In this document: one piece after another, positions 52,372-60,936 of the stretch
Position numbering within the stretch: the stretch's first letter is position 1
Layout of the letters: each line of letters opens with the position of its first letter
Source of the DNA: Alistipes sp. ZOR0009
Lineage (GTDB): Bacteria; Bacteroidota; Bacteroidia; Bacteroidales; ZOR0009
Direction: 5' to 3'
DNA length: 64,000 nt
Assembly: GCF_000798815.1 (NCBI RefSeq)
Contig: NZ_JTLD01000021.1
Span: 25,016 to 89,015, forward strand
Program-made: the position numbers and the translations under genes
Notes under the pieces: generated by a model
What the model was told of the DNA's origin: nothing
Databases searched by the model: none
Seen by the model: the letters and a program-made list of their open reading frames with translations, nothing else

Positions 52372-53256
52372 ATGAACGCACAAAAATATATTTTGCTGGT
52401 AGTTGCCGCATTACTTGCAAGTTGCAGTGGTAATGAGGAGAAGAATGACGCGTATGGAAATTTTGAGGCAACCGAAGTGGTGGTTTCATCGGAGGTGAGT
52501 GGATTAGTAACTTCTGCCCCCGTACTAGAAGGTAGCGAGGTCGTGGAAGGACAAATGCTTTGTACGATAGATTCGTTACAAAACTCGTTAAAGGTAGGGC
52601 AACTTGATGGTATGCGTGAGGTTACATCATCGAAAAAAGGAACTATCGAGGCGCAGATTGCCGTTCTGCAGGCTCAAAAGCAAACAGTGGAGAAGGACTT
52701 TGCGAGAATTTCGGCGATGCTTAAAGATGGAGCTGCGACTCAACGCGATTTCGATAATGTTAGCGGTCAGCTGAGCGTTATCAATAAGCAGATTTTACAG
52801 GCAAAAAGCCAGTTGGCTGGAATTCAAGGTGAACTGAAAAGTATTACCTCTCAGCAGTCGCAAGTGAAAGATCTTATTGGAAAGTCGGTGCTGAAGGCTC
52901 CTATTGCTGGAATCATACTAGATAAATACATCGAAAAGGGAGAACTGGCAGCCCCGGGTAAGCAGCTGTTTAAGTTAGCTAATACCAAATCTCTAATACT
53001 AAAGGTTTACGTAACAGGAGCCGTACTCCCCAAGGTGGTGGTTGGGAAGAGAGTCGTCGTTTATATCGACGAGAGTGCCAAGTCTGACTCTAAGTTGGAG
53101 GGCGTGGTAACTTGGGTTTCTCCTCAGGCGGAGTTTACGCCAAAGATCATCCAAACCAAGGAGGAACGAGTAGACATGGTTTATGCCGTAAAGGTGGAGG
53201 TGCCTAACGATGGTCGGTTGAAGATTGGAATGCCTGGTTCAGTTGTTTTTCAATAA
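52372..53256 (+). CDS. HlyD-family periplasmic adaptor lipoprotein
   Basis: 294 residues. The signal peptide ends in a lipobox (ALLASC), so it is probably lipid-anchored. The first half-lipoyl segment (FEATEVVVSSEVSGLVTSAPVLEGSEVVEGQML) is followed by a coiled-coil hairpin (about 85-165: IEAQIAVLQAQKQTVEKDFARI, INKQILQAKSQLAGIQGELK), the second half-lipoyl part (LKAPIAGIILDKYIEKGELAAPGK) and a barrel domain. It bridges the ABC transporter to the TolC-like channel, resembling YbhG/YhiI adaptors. Confidence 0.92.
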   Translation: MNAQKYILLVVAALLASCSGNEEKNDAYGNFEATEVVVSSEVSGLVTSAPVLEGSEVVEGQMLCTIDSLQNSLKVGQLDGMREVTSSKKGTIEAQIAVLQAQKQTVEKDFARISAMLKDGAATQRDFDNVSGQLSVINKQILQAKSQLAGIQGELKSITSQQSQVKDLIGKSVLKAPIAGIILDKYIEKGELAAPGKQLFKLANTKSLILKVYVTGAVLPKVVVGKRVVVYIDESAKSDSKLEGVVTWVSPQAEFTPKIIQTKEERVDMVYAVKVEVPNDGRLKIGMPGSVVFQ

Positions 53257-53262
53257 AGCATT

Positions 53263-54192
53263 ATGGCTGCACTCGTAATCGAAAATATACATAAGCAGTT
53301 TAAGGATGTGGAGGCGCTTAAAGGCGTTAACCTAGAGGTTGCCGAAGGCGAACTATTTGGATTGATAGGTCCAGATGGGGCGGGGAAAACTACGCTCTTT
53401 AGGTTGATTGCATCTCTACTCCAACCTTCATCGGGTAGAATAAGCGTGCTTGGGCAAGATTCAGTTGCCGACTATAAGTCTATTCGTAGGCAGATAGGCT
53501 ACATGCCCGGAAAGTTTTCTCTCTATCAAGATTTGACGGTGGAGGAGAATCTCAACTTTTTTGCCACCGTATTTGGAACGACCGTAGAGGCCAACTACGA
53601 GCTGGTAAAAGATGTATACCATATGTTGGAGCCTTTCAAAAATCGGTTGGCAGCCAAGCTCTCGGGAGGAATGAAGCAGAAGTTGGCGCTTTCATGTGCG
53701 CTAATTCATAAGCCAGAGCTGCTGCTGCTTGATGAGCCCACAACGGGCGTGGATGCGGTATCGCGTAAGGAGTTCTGGGAAATGCTCAAGCGGCTAAAGG
53801 TTCGAGGCATAACCATTGTTGTTTCTACTCCATACATGGACGAAGCTAGCCTTTGCGATCGGGTGGCGCTTATTCAAAATGGAGAAATCATGAAGGTAGA
53901 TTCGCCAGAGGCTATTACTGAACAGTTCGGCAAACCGATATACTCTGTAAGTGGTGGAGACATTTACTCTACCATAAAAATGTTGCGCGATATTCCCAAT
54001 GTGGCTAGCGCCTTTCCGTTTGGGCAGGATGTTCATCTTGTAATTGGAGATAGGAGTGCTGAAGCGTTTGTTTTAAAAGAGGTCTCCATCCGAAACAGCT
54101 CGCTGTTGGTGACGCCAATTAAGGCCACCATCGAAGATTGCTTTATGGATTTAATGGGAGGAAATACCTCCTCAACAGTTAACAGCAAATAG
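53263..54192 (+). CDS. ABC transporter ATP-binding protein (first of two)
   Basis: 309 residues. Walker A GPDGAGKTT near 37, Q-loop IGYMPGKFSLYQDL, ABC signature KLSGGMKQKLAL, Walker B LLLLDEPTTGVD, and an H-loop position changed to a Pro/Tyr context (VVSTPYMDEA, where His is usual). About 80 residues follow the ATPase core. It corresponds to the N-terminal half of YbhF-type double ATPases; here the halves are separate genes. Confidence 0.93.
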   Translation: MAALVIENIHKQFKDVEALKGVNLEVAEGELFGLIGPDGAGKTTLFRLIASLLQPSSGRISVLGQDSVADYKSIRRQIGYMPGKFSLYQDLTVEENLNFFATVFGTTVEANYELVKDVYHMLEPFKNRLAAKLSGGMKQKLALSCALIHKPELLLLDEPTTGVDAVSRKEFWEMLKRLKVRGITIVVSTPYMDEASLCDRVALIQNGEIMKVDSPEAITEQFGKPIYSVSGGDIYSTIKMLRDIPNVASAFPFGQDVHLVIGDRSAEAFVLKEVSIRNSSLLVTPIKATIEDCFMDLMGGNTSSTVNSK

Positions 54193-54201
54193 AGGTATAG
54201 T

Positions 54202-54933
54202 ATGGTAGAGCAACATAAAATAATCGAAGTAAAGGATATGGTAAAGAAGTTTGGTGACTTTGTGGCCAACGACCATCTTACCTTCGACGTATTTCAAGGC
54301 GAAATTTTTGGATTTTTAGGGGCGAACGGTGCTGGTAAAACCACCGCCATTAAAATACTGTGCGGGCTATCGTCGCCCACTTCGGGGGTGATTTCGGTGG
54401 CCGGTTTTGATGCCTTTACCCAGTCGGAGCAGATTAAGCGCAACATTGGCTACATGAGCCAAAAGTTTTCGCTATACGAAGATTTGACGGTGTACGAGAA
54501 TATTCGTTTCTACGGTGGCGTATATGGCATGTCGATGAAGAATATTCGCGAGAAATCGGATTTGTTGCTTAAGCGTTTGGGGCTTTATGAGGAGCGGAAT
54601 TCGCTACTCTCGAAGCTCCCGCTGGGCTGGAAGCAGAAGCTGGCTTTTTCGGTAGCCATTTTTCATGATCCTAAGATTGTGTTTCTTGACGAACCTACAG
54701 GCGGTGTCGATCCAGTAACCCGCAGGCAGTTTTGGGAGCTCATATACGAGGCTACCGAGCGTGGCATAACGGTATTTGTTACCACGCACTACATGGACGA
54801 GGCAGAATACTGCAACCGTGTATCCATTATGGTGGATGGGCGAATAGAGGCGCTGGATACGCCAGCAATGCTAAAGGAAAAGTACGAAGTAGAGTCGATG
54901 GATGAGGTATTTATAAAGTTGGCTCGTAACTAA
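54202..54933 (+). CDS. ABC transporter ATP-binding protein (second of two)
   Basis: 243 residues. Walker A GANGAGKTT, Q-loop IGYMSQKFSLYEDL, Walker B IVFLDEPTGGVD and the H-loop VTTHYMDEA are intact, but the signature is SKLPLGWKQKLAF instead of LSGGQ, as I recall for the C-terminal half of YbhF. So each member of the pair has one imperfect element: the first lacks the H-loop His, this one the LSGG signature. A heterodimer with one full catalytic site is likely. Codons from here on are visibly richer in G and C. Confidence 0.93.
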   Translation: MVEQHKIIEVKDMVKKFGDFVANDHLTFDVFQGEIFGFLGANGAGKTTAIKILCGLSSPTSGVISVAGFDAFTQSEQIKRNIGYMSQKFSLYEDLTVYENIRFYGGVYGMSMKNIREKSDLLLKRLGLYEERNSLLSKLPLGWKQKLAFSVAIFHDPKIVFLDEPTGGVDPVTRRQFWELIYEATERGITVFVTTHYMDEAEYCNRVSIMVDGRIEALDTPAMLKEKYEVESMDEVFIKLARN

Positions 54934-54942
54934 ACTTGGTGT

Positions 54943-56046
54943 ATGAATAGGTTAGTAAGTTTTCTGTCGAAGGAGTTTAAGCATATTTTTAGGGATAGGC
55001 GCACCATGCTCATCCTTTTTGGAATTCCTATAGTTCAGCTGCTGCTGTTTGGCTACGTTATTACCAACGAGATTAAGAATGCCAACATTGCCATTTTGGA
55101 CAAAAGCAAGGATGCTACCACGCAAAAAATTATAGCAGCACTAGGAGCGCCCGAGTTTTTCAACCATACCATTGATTTGACCAACGAGGCGCAGATACAC
55201 GAGGTGCTCCGCTCCAATAAGGTGAAGATGGTCGTCGTTTTTGAGCCCAACTTCGAGCGAAATTTGGTGGAGCAGCATAAGGCGTACGTGCAGATTGTGG
55301 CAGATGCCACGGAGCCAAACATTGCAAGCTCGTCGGTAAACTACACCACCTCGATAGTCAATAAGGCGGTGAACGACATTTTTGGACAGGATATGGCCAA
55401 AGGGGTGATTGCCCAACCTCGGATGATTTACAACGAGCAGCAGATGAATGTTTACATGTTTGTGCCAGGCACCATGGCGCTTATTCTGATGCTAATATCC
55501 GCCATGATGACCTCCATTACCATTGCCCGCGAGAAGGAGAGCGGCACCATGGAAATTCTGCTGGTATCACCCTTAAAGCCATCGCAAATAATACTGGGAA
55601 AGGTGTTGCCCTACTTTTTGCTGTCGTTTATAAATGCGGTGGTTATCCTGGCCCTTAGCCGGTTTGTTTTTGGGTTACCGATGCTAGGTAGCTACGTTGT
55701 GCTGCTAGGCGAGAGCATGCTTTTCATCCTAATGGCCCTGTCGCTGGGGATTCTTATCTCCACCGTAGCGGCAAGCCAGCAGCAGGCTATGTTTATCTCC
55801 ATGTTTGCGCTGATGCTTCCAACGATGCTTCTCTCTGGGTTTATTTACCCCGTAGAGAATATGCCCGGATGGCTTCAGGTTATCTGCAACGTTATGCCTC
55901 CACGTTGGTTCATTGTTATAGTTAAGGATATTATGCTTAAGGGGAGCAGCCTTGCCGGAGTGTGGAAGGAGACCCTTATTTTACTGGGCATGACCATTCT
56001 TTTTATAACCGTCAGCATAAAGAAATTTAAGGTTCGGTTGGAGTAG
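54943..56046 (+). CDS. ABC-2 type transporter permease (first of two)
   Basis: 367 residues with the ABC-2 layout: an N-terminal helix (MLILFGIPIVQLLLFGYVIT), a ~150-residue periplasmic domain (NANIAILDKSKDATTQ to about 175), then five helices including MALILMLISAMMTSITIAREKESGTMEILLVSP, whose REKE-GT segment is the family signature. It pairs with the next permease, as in YbhS/YbhR or YhhJ-type exporters. It starts 9 bp after the ATPase. Confidence 0.93.
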   Translation: MNRLVSFLSKEFKHIFRDRRTMLILFGIPIVQLLLFGYVITNEIKNANIAILDKSKDATTQKIIAALGAPEFFNHTIDLTNEAQIHEVLRSNKVKMVVVFEPNFERNLVEQHKAYVQIVADATEPNIASSSVNYTTSIVNKAVNDIFGQDMAKGVIAQPRMIYNEQQMNVYMFVPGTMALILMLISAMMTSITIAREKESGTMEILLVSPLKPSQIILGKVLPYFLLSFINAVVILALSRFVFGLPMLGSYVVLLGESMLFILMALSLGILISTVAASQQQAMFISMFALMLPTMLLSGFIYPVENMPGWLQVICNVMPPRWFIVIVKDIMLKGSSLAGVWKETLILLGMTILFITVSIKKFKVRLE

Positions 56047-56089
56047 GGAGTCGTGCAAGATTTCCGTATCACGATTTAATTAGAAAAAT

Positions 56090-57199
56090 ATGCGAACAGT
56101 TCTATTCATATTGCAGAAGGAATTTCGTCAGATATTTCGAAACAGGAGCATGCTGCCCATCATTTTTGTGCTGCCCATTGTGCAGCTGCTGGTGCTCATT
56201 CAGGCGGTAACCTTCGATGTTAGCTCGCTGAACTTGGTGGTGGTTGACAACAGCAAAACCGCCGACTCGCGAGAGCTGGTGGGTAAGTTTGTCGGCTCTT
56301 CGTTTTTTAAGATGAAGGGCTACCCAGCAACCGTAGCGCAGGCTCAGCAGATTATCGATGCCAACGAGGCCGATTTGGCGCTGGTTATCCCTGCCGACTT
56401 TAGCGTGAGCCGGGTGCGTGATGGAAAGGTGGACGTGCAGCTGCTAATCAACGCCATTAACACCATGCAGGCCAGCTTGGCCAACGCCTACGGCAACGCC
56501 ATTATCGGCGACTACAACCGCGCCTTGCTTCCTGCTGGTGCCAGCGATCAGGTGTATAAGGCCGAGGTGCGGCCGCGGTTTTGGTACAACCCCACGCTCG
56601 ACTACAAGATGTACATGCTCCCAGGGATTTTGGTGGTGCTGGTTACGGCTATAGGCCTATTTCTGTCGGGGATGAACTTGGTGCGCGAGAAGGAGCTCGG
56701 TACCATTGAGCAGCTTAACGTTACCCCCATTAAAAAGTGGCAGTTCATTACCGGAAAGATTCTTCCCTTCCTGCTAATTGGCCTCTTCGAAATCTCGTTG
56801 GGGATTGCCATTGGGCGGGTGGCGTACGGGCTGCCCATTGTCGGGAGTTTGGGTACGCTCTACCTAACCGCGCTGCTTTACCTGCTGGTGGTAATTGGTT
56901 TTGGTACGCTCATTTCCACCATGTCTAGCACGCAGCAGCAGTCTATGTTTGTTAGCTGGTTTTTTATGATGGTATTTCTGATGATGAGCGGCCTCTTCAA
57001 CATTGTGGAGAGCATGCCCGAGTGGGCCATCTGGCTGAATAAGCTAAATCCTATCGCCTACTTCATCCAGATTATCCGCATGGTGATGCTTAAGGGGGCC
57101 ACCATTGTAGATATTGCCGTGCCGCTGCTATCGTTGGGCGTGTACGCGGTGCTGGTGCTGGTGTTGGCGGTATCGCTCTACCAGAAGAAGGCGGCTTAA
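56090..57199 (+). CDS. ABC-2 type transporter permease (second of two)
   Basis: 369 residues, the same architecture as its neighbour: one helix (IIFVLPIVQLLVLIQAVTF), a periplasmic domain, then five helices with NLVREKELGTIEQLNVTP and the conserved STMSSTQQQSMFVSWFFMM. It would form the heterodimeric membrane part with the preceding permease. It is the last gene of the TetR operon, followed by a GC-rich hairpin. Confidence 0.93.
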   Translation: MRTVLFILQKEFRQIFRNRSMLPIIFVLPIVQLLVLIQAVTFDVSSLNLVVVDNSKTADSRELVGKFVGSSFFKMKGYPATVAQAQQIIDANEADLALVIPADFSVSRVRDGKVDVQLLINAINTMQASLANAYGNAIIGDYNRALLPAGASDQVYKAEVRPRFWYNPTLDYKMYMLPGILVVLVTAIGLFLSGMNLVREKELGTIEQLNVTPIKKWQFITGKILPFLLIGLFEISLGIAIGRVAYGLPIVGSLGTLYLTALLYLLVVIGFGTLISTMSSTQQQSMFVSWFFMMVFLMMSGLFNIVESMPEWAIWLNKLNPIAYFIQIIRMVMLKGATIVDIAVPLLSLGVYAVLVLVLAVSLYQKKAA

Positions 57200-57207
57200 A
57201 AAATAAT

Positions 57208-57234
57208 GGCGGTTCAGCATTTTGCTGAACCGCC
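57208..57234 (+). terminator. Hairpin after the efflux operon
   Basis: An 11-bp perfect stem GGCGGTTCAGC/GCTGAACCGCC with an ATTTT loop, 9 bases after the last stop. No T-run follows, so it may terminate poorly or protect the 3' end. Confidence 0.6.
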
Positions 57235-57334
57235 TACAATTCAAAAAATGATAGATCAAAACTTTCTTCTCTGGGGATTTTCGTCCCATCTCAGAATCTA
57301 AAAGTCTGCCTATTTGGGGTTGGTTTGGTATATC

Positions 57335-57961
57335 TTAAAGGAATATGCCTACCGTTAGGCTCACATTCCCAGGTTTTCCTACGCTAATGCTGTTTTGGGC
57401 ACCCGTTAAGGTGGCCTGTTTCCCGAATCCTCCCTCGTAGCGAAGATCGGCTGTAAGCATCTTAAACAGGTCGATGCCGACACCTGCGGCATATCCCCAC
57501 GACGAGCCGTTTAGGCTATACTTGTAGCCGTCGAAATTCTTAAAGGCGCTGTTTGCGCTGATGTTTTTGGTGTACATCGGGCCGGCGTTTAGGCGAACCG
57601 GGCCAAGCTTAAATCCAAAAAGAACGGGGACATTCAGCGTGCTTACCTCGTACTTTACGCCATCCGATGTGGCGCCTTTATTGTCCGTAATGCTAACGCT
57701 CGACTTCTGTACCGAGTAGTTAAGCTCTGGCTGCACGTAAATCATCAGCAGCTTAATCCGAGCAAATGCCCCAAATTGGTACCCAATCTCCCGCTTATCG
57801 TCAAAAACTTTGTAGCTGCCAGCCTTAAAGTTGTCGATATTGGGGGTGGTTTGGTTGATACCACCTTTAATTCCATACTGCAGCAGCTGGGCGTTGGCGG
57901 TAGTGGCAAGTAGCAGAACTACGGCTGCTAGGGCTAATCTTTTCATCCTCTTTTGTAACAT
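57335..57961 (-). CDS. PorT-family outer-membrane beta-barrel protein
   Basis: 208 residues with a signal peptide (MKRLALAAVVLLLATTANAQ). The mature part has YGIKGGINQTTPNI, YQFGAFARIKLLMIYVQPELNYSVQ, VSTLNVPVLFGFKLGPVRLNAGPMY, SWGYAAGVGIDLFKMLTADLRYEGGFG and terminal VSLTVGIFL, the common 8-stranded PorT-like pattern. MLQKR at 57961 or the Met at 57946 can be the start. It is a single gene, convergent with the efflux operon; function unknown. Confidence 0.83.
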   Translation of the reverse strand: MLQKRMKRLALAAVVLLLATTANAQLLQYGIKGGINQTTPNIDNFKAGSYKVFDDKREIGYQFGAFARIKLLMIYVQPELNYSVQKSSVSITDNKGATSDGVKYEVSTLNVPVLFGFKLGPVRLNAGPMYTKNISANSAFKNFDGYKYSLNGSSWGYAAGVGIDLFKMLTADLRYEGGFGKQATLTGAQNSISVGKPGNVSLTVGIFL

Positions 57962-58306
57962 GTTTTAGATGTAGGGGCAAATATCAGACCAAAACGGGCC
58001 GACTTTGCGTAAATGACATCCTTTGTAATACGTTGGTTAAAGAATCCGGACGGCTCATTTTCTTTTTTGTGAAGGATAATCCCCCGACTTATGAGCCGGT
58101 TAGGCGACGATCGCTGGCGTGAGTTTAGTGCTGAGAAAAGGTACGTGTTTAGCTCTTTTTTTAGGATAAGGGAAGAGACGTTCAGCGCGCTTTGCCCAAG
58201 TGGAGCGGCTCCTTGTTATTTTTTTGCAGCTTGGCATATTTCAGTAGATTTTAGCTACAATTTTTGGGTGGTTTTACGTACAACCAAGAACCAAAACCGA
58301 GTTGCC
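57962..58306. other. Divergent spacer between barrel and unknown gene
   Basis: The frame of the following gene stays open back to 58091, but that part has no protein-like pattern. The spacer probably holds two promoters; only a one-mismatch -7 motif (GATATTTG, minus strand near 57980) is seen. Confidence 0.4.
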
Positions 58307-58855
58307 ATGCGAATCGAAGGTCATAAAATCAGCCTAGAAGCCCAGTTTAACCGAGAGTGCTGGGATGATGTAGAGTTTGTGTGGAACCGCAAGCCCTTCA
58401 TTCGGACGACAGTGGCCGAGGTGATGCACCATCCAATTGTCGATAATCTCGATACGGTAAACCAGAGCCTGCTCCATAAGGCCTACGCCATGAATGCTAT
58501 TCCTGCCGACAACGATGCGCTGCTGCTGCGGCATCCCATCTCCTCGTGGAAGGAGGAGGTGCTGCTATCGGTTACCAAGCCGCTACCCGATGCCGACAAC
58601 GTGGAGCTAACCGGCACCTTCCGAAGCCGCGTGTTTGAGGGCAAAAAAACGCAGCTGCGCAGCTTCTTTAGGCAGATGGAAGGCTTCCTCGAAACCCGAA
58701 ACGAGCGCCCAGTTACCTACTATGTAAGTAAGGTGGCCAACACCCACAACCATAACAACGAGGAGATTTGCACCTACGTCATTATTGCGCAGGTGGCCAA
58801 TATGGCCAACCATACCGAACCGCTAGATGTTGATCGCTGGTTTCCTTTTATGTAG
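58307..58855 (+). CDS. Conserved-looking protein of unknown function
   Basis: 182 residues, no signal peptide, mixed charged sequence. Starts MRIEGHKISLEAQFNRECWDDVEFVWNRK; later RSRVFEGKKTQLRSFFRQMEGFLETRNERPVTYYVSKVANTHNHN, and a final VDRWFPFM. Codon use is GC-rich, as in the neighbouring ABC genes, which supports real coding. I do not recognise a family. A longer start at 58091 is possible but less likely. A strong terminator follows 100 bp downstream. Confidence 0.6.
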   Translation: MRIEGHKISLEAQFNRECWDDVEFVWNRKPFIRTTVAEVMHHPIVDNLDTVNQSLLHKAYAMNAIPADNDALLLRHPISSWKEEVLLSVTKPLPDADNVELTGTFRSRVFEGKKTQLRSFFRQMEGFLETRNERPVTYYVSKVANTHNHNNEEICTYVIIAQVANMANHTEPLDVDRWFPFM

Positions 58856-58956
58856 TATCAGCCATACGATGTAACTGAACGGGAACGGCAGATGGTGGTT
58901 GGAAGTATTAGAAAGGGCGGATCATGCAAACGCCCCCATTTGATAAGTAAGGCAGG

Positions 58957-58996
58957 GCGGATAGGATAGTCGTTGGTATCCTATCCGCTTTTTTTT
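58957..58996 (+). terminator. Strong rho-independent terminator
   Basis: A perfect 12-bp stem GCGGATAGGATA/TATCCTATCCGC with an eight-base loop and eight T's. Confidence 0.92.
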
Positions 58997-59014
58997 ATGA
59001 AATGTATACCGAGA

Positions 59015-59425
59015 TTATTTTATGGTATCGCGGCGTACCTCTAGCGCATATTTAAACTCAACCGTTTCGTTGGCTTTTATTTTGAAGCTATGATAGTCGT
59101 GGCATACGTAGTTATATCCTCTTCGGAAAGGTAACATCGCACTGTAATTGCCTTCGGCCAGTTTTATGCTAACCTTACCATCCTTGTCGGGGTAGTAGGT
59201 CATCGATTCTTTAACTCTGCAGGTGTCTTGTTTGAAAATATGGATGCTCCTGAACGTGATTGATTGGGGGAGCTCCTGCAGCTCAATATTCAAGTAGCCA
59301 TACTGAACTTCTTTTTCGGGGATAGGGGCTACCGGGCCAATCAAATCTTCCTTTTCTTTTTCCCTAGAGCAGCTGGCGGCGCCAATTAGGGCAACGGCCA
59401 GCAAGGCTAGCAGCTTATTTTTCAT
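59015..59425 (-). CDS. Small lipoprotein, 136 residues
   Basis: Signal peptide with lipobox (LIGAASC). The mature part resembles the first beta-sandwich domain of fimbrial accessory lipoproteins: GYLNIELQELPQSITFRSIHIF, YYPDKDGKVSIKLAEGNYSAMLPF, HSFKIKANETVEFKYALEV. The segment EGNYSAMLPFRRGYNYV is the counterpart of KPGKYFALFVGNNVV and EGVYNAVVVGNNTI in the two lipoproteins downstream. It is divergent from these and may belong to the same surface system. Exact function unknown. Confidence 0.72.
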   Translation of the reverse strand: MKNKLLALLAVALIGAASCSREKEKEDLIGPVAPIPEKEVQYGYLNIELQELPQSITFRSIHIFKQDTCRVKESMTYYPDKDGKVSIKLAEGNYSAMLPFRRGYNYVCHDYHSFKIKANETVEFKYALEVRRDTIK

Positions 59426-59940
59426 CTATTTTATGTTAGGTTATGTTACGTATTCGATTCTCGAATATTGATGCTCCAATTTAAAGGTTGCTTTGCTGAT
59501 GTCAATCTAAAACATTGTGAATGGCATAAAATGGGTATTGAATGGCATAAAATGGGTATTGAATGGGAGTGTGCCCAGTTTGTGCAAACTAAAAACTCTT
59601 GGATGCTATATTTTGCCCTTTAAATGTTGGTAAGTTAAGAATGCAAGAATTTTGCACCTTTAATGAAGGTATTTATTTGAATAAGACCTCCTCTTTAAGC
59701 TAATGAATTATGTCGCTATAGGAGTAGTTTTGTTTAATAGAGCAAAAAAGAAGCTGGAATTACATGTGAATCTAAGGGGAAAAGTATCCTTATATTTTAG
59801 AATATAGGCTTTCTAACGCATCCTAACCGAAACTTTTGAAGTTACTATAAGAATTAACATAGGTAACACTGTGTGTATGCGTTAGCCTACGGTGGTATGG
59901 ATATTGAAGGTTAAGAGGAGTGATTGATAATAGAGCCTAT
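59426..59940. other. Gene-free divergent region with a 21-bp tandem repeat
   Basis: A 515-bp AT-rich stretch between divergent lipoprotein genes. It has a 21-bp direct repeat at 59518-59567 and no supported reading frame. Promoters for both genes are expected, but no exact TAnnTTTG was found. Confidence 0.55.
59518..59567. repeat. 21-bp tandem direct repeat with phased ATGG motifs
   Basis: Two perfect 21-bp units beginning TGAATGGCATAAAATGGG at 59518 and 59539, and a third partial unit TGAATGGG at 59560. ATGG therefore occurs at 59521, 59531, 59542, 59552 and 59563, with spacings 10, 11, 10, 11, on one face of the helix. Confidence 0.8.
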
Positions 59941-60795
59941 ATGCGAAGTAAATCAGTTCTCCTATTTTTAGCTGTCGTGATAGCACTTGTTGCTGCTAGC
60001 TGCCAAGCTGATGATTTGCAGATATCGAGCAGTAGCGACGAAATTCAGGTTTCCTTTAATGTTGATGATTTTAGGCAGGAGGTAACTCCAATGCCAAAGG
60101 CAGTATCAAAGGAATCCTCCAAGTTGTTATACTATAGCTACTACATATATTCAGAGGGAGGCGCATTGGTAAAGTCTGGGCGCAGAAGTATTGAAGATCC
60201 AAACTATACCTTGTTAAACGTTTACCTGAAACCGGGCAAATATTTTGCGTTGTTTGTAGGGAATAATGTGGTAGAAAATGTTGCCAGCTACTGGAAGGCA
60301 ATAGTTAAAGAGCCAAGTCCTTCTGGGGAGGCTTCATTCGGAGCAACCATTAGTTTTATCGTTGATCCGGCTGGTTCTAAATCGCACGATGTAGTTATGA
60401 AGCGGCTGGTTGGCCGTGTCGACGTTGATATTCAGGACGAAATTCCCAAAAAATTTGGACGCCTCGAAGTTAATGTTCTGCTATTCCCTCAAGAGTATTC
60501 GCTTTCGCTAGGCAAAGCCTATAAGGCAAAAAGCAACGTGAAGATGAGCTTTACATCTAGGCAGCTGCTGGATAAAGAGGTGTGGTTTTACAGCTTTTCG
60601 AACAGCGAAATCTGGAACAAGGAACTTCAGTTTACGGTTTACAACACTAAGGGGGAGGTAATTTCAAGCAAACGGGTTCCTAACTTAATTGTCAAAACAA
60701 ACTATCTCACTAGGCTAACGGGGAATATGTTTGATGGTTCTGATATTTTTACCGTAAGCATAGATAGTTCGTGGGATGGTACAATCGATATTTAG
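59941..60795 (+). CDS. Fimbrial accessory/anchor-like lipoprotein (FimB/Mfa2-like)
   Basis: About 284 residues. Signal peptide with lipobox (LVAASC at about 20). Domain 1 has SYYIYSEGGALVKSGRR and VYLKPGKYFALFVGNN; a second beta-domain begins near VMKRLVGRVDVDIQDEI and ends NLIVKTNYLTRLTGNMFDG, with final DSSWDGTIDI. This two-domain layout with LVGRVDVDI and TRLTGNMFDG is typical of Bacteroidales fimbrillin-associated lipoproteins. ATG 59941 is used, not GTG 59920. No fimbrillin gene is visible in the window. Confidence 0.72.
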   Translation: MRSKSVLLFLAVVIALVAASCQADDLQISSSSDEIQVSFNVDDFRQEVTPMPKAVSKESSKLLYYSYYIYSEGGALVKSGRRSIEDPNYTLLNVYLKPGKYFALFVGNNVVENVASYWKAIVKEPSPSGEASFGATISFIVDPAGSKSHDVVMKRLVGRVDVDIQDEIPKKFGRLEVNVLLFPQEYSLSLGKAYKAKSNVKMSFTSRQLLDKEVWFYSFSNSEIWNKELQFTVYNTKGEVISSKRVPNLIVKTNYLTRLTGNMFDGSDIFTVSIDSSWDGTIDI

Positions 60796-60936
60796 TTTCT
60801 GATATAGGTAGCAGCTGAGGGCGGATAACCCTCAAACGCTATTTAGTCTATGTTTCACAGGGCGATTATTGCTGAAGATGTTTTGCTGTACGTAAAGGTA
60901 CCTTCTTCTATGCCCATAAATGCAAATTTAAATCGT

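Noticed and set aside
58091..58306. Upstream 72 codons of the 58.3-kb unknown gene
   Set aside because: AT-rich and without the codon pattern of the downstream part; ATG 58307 gives a cleaner protein.
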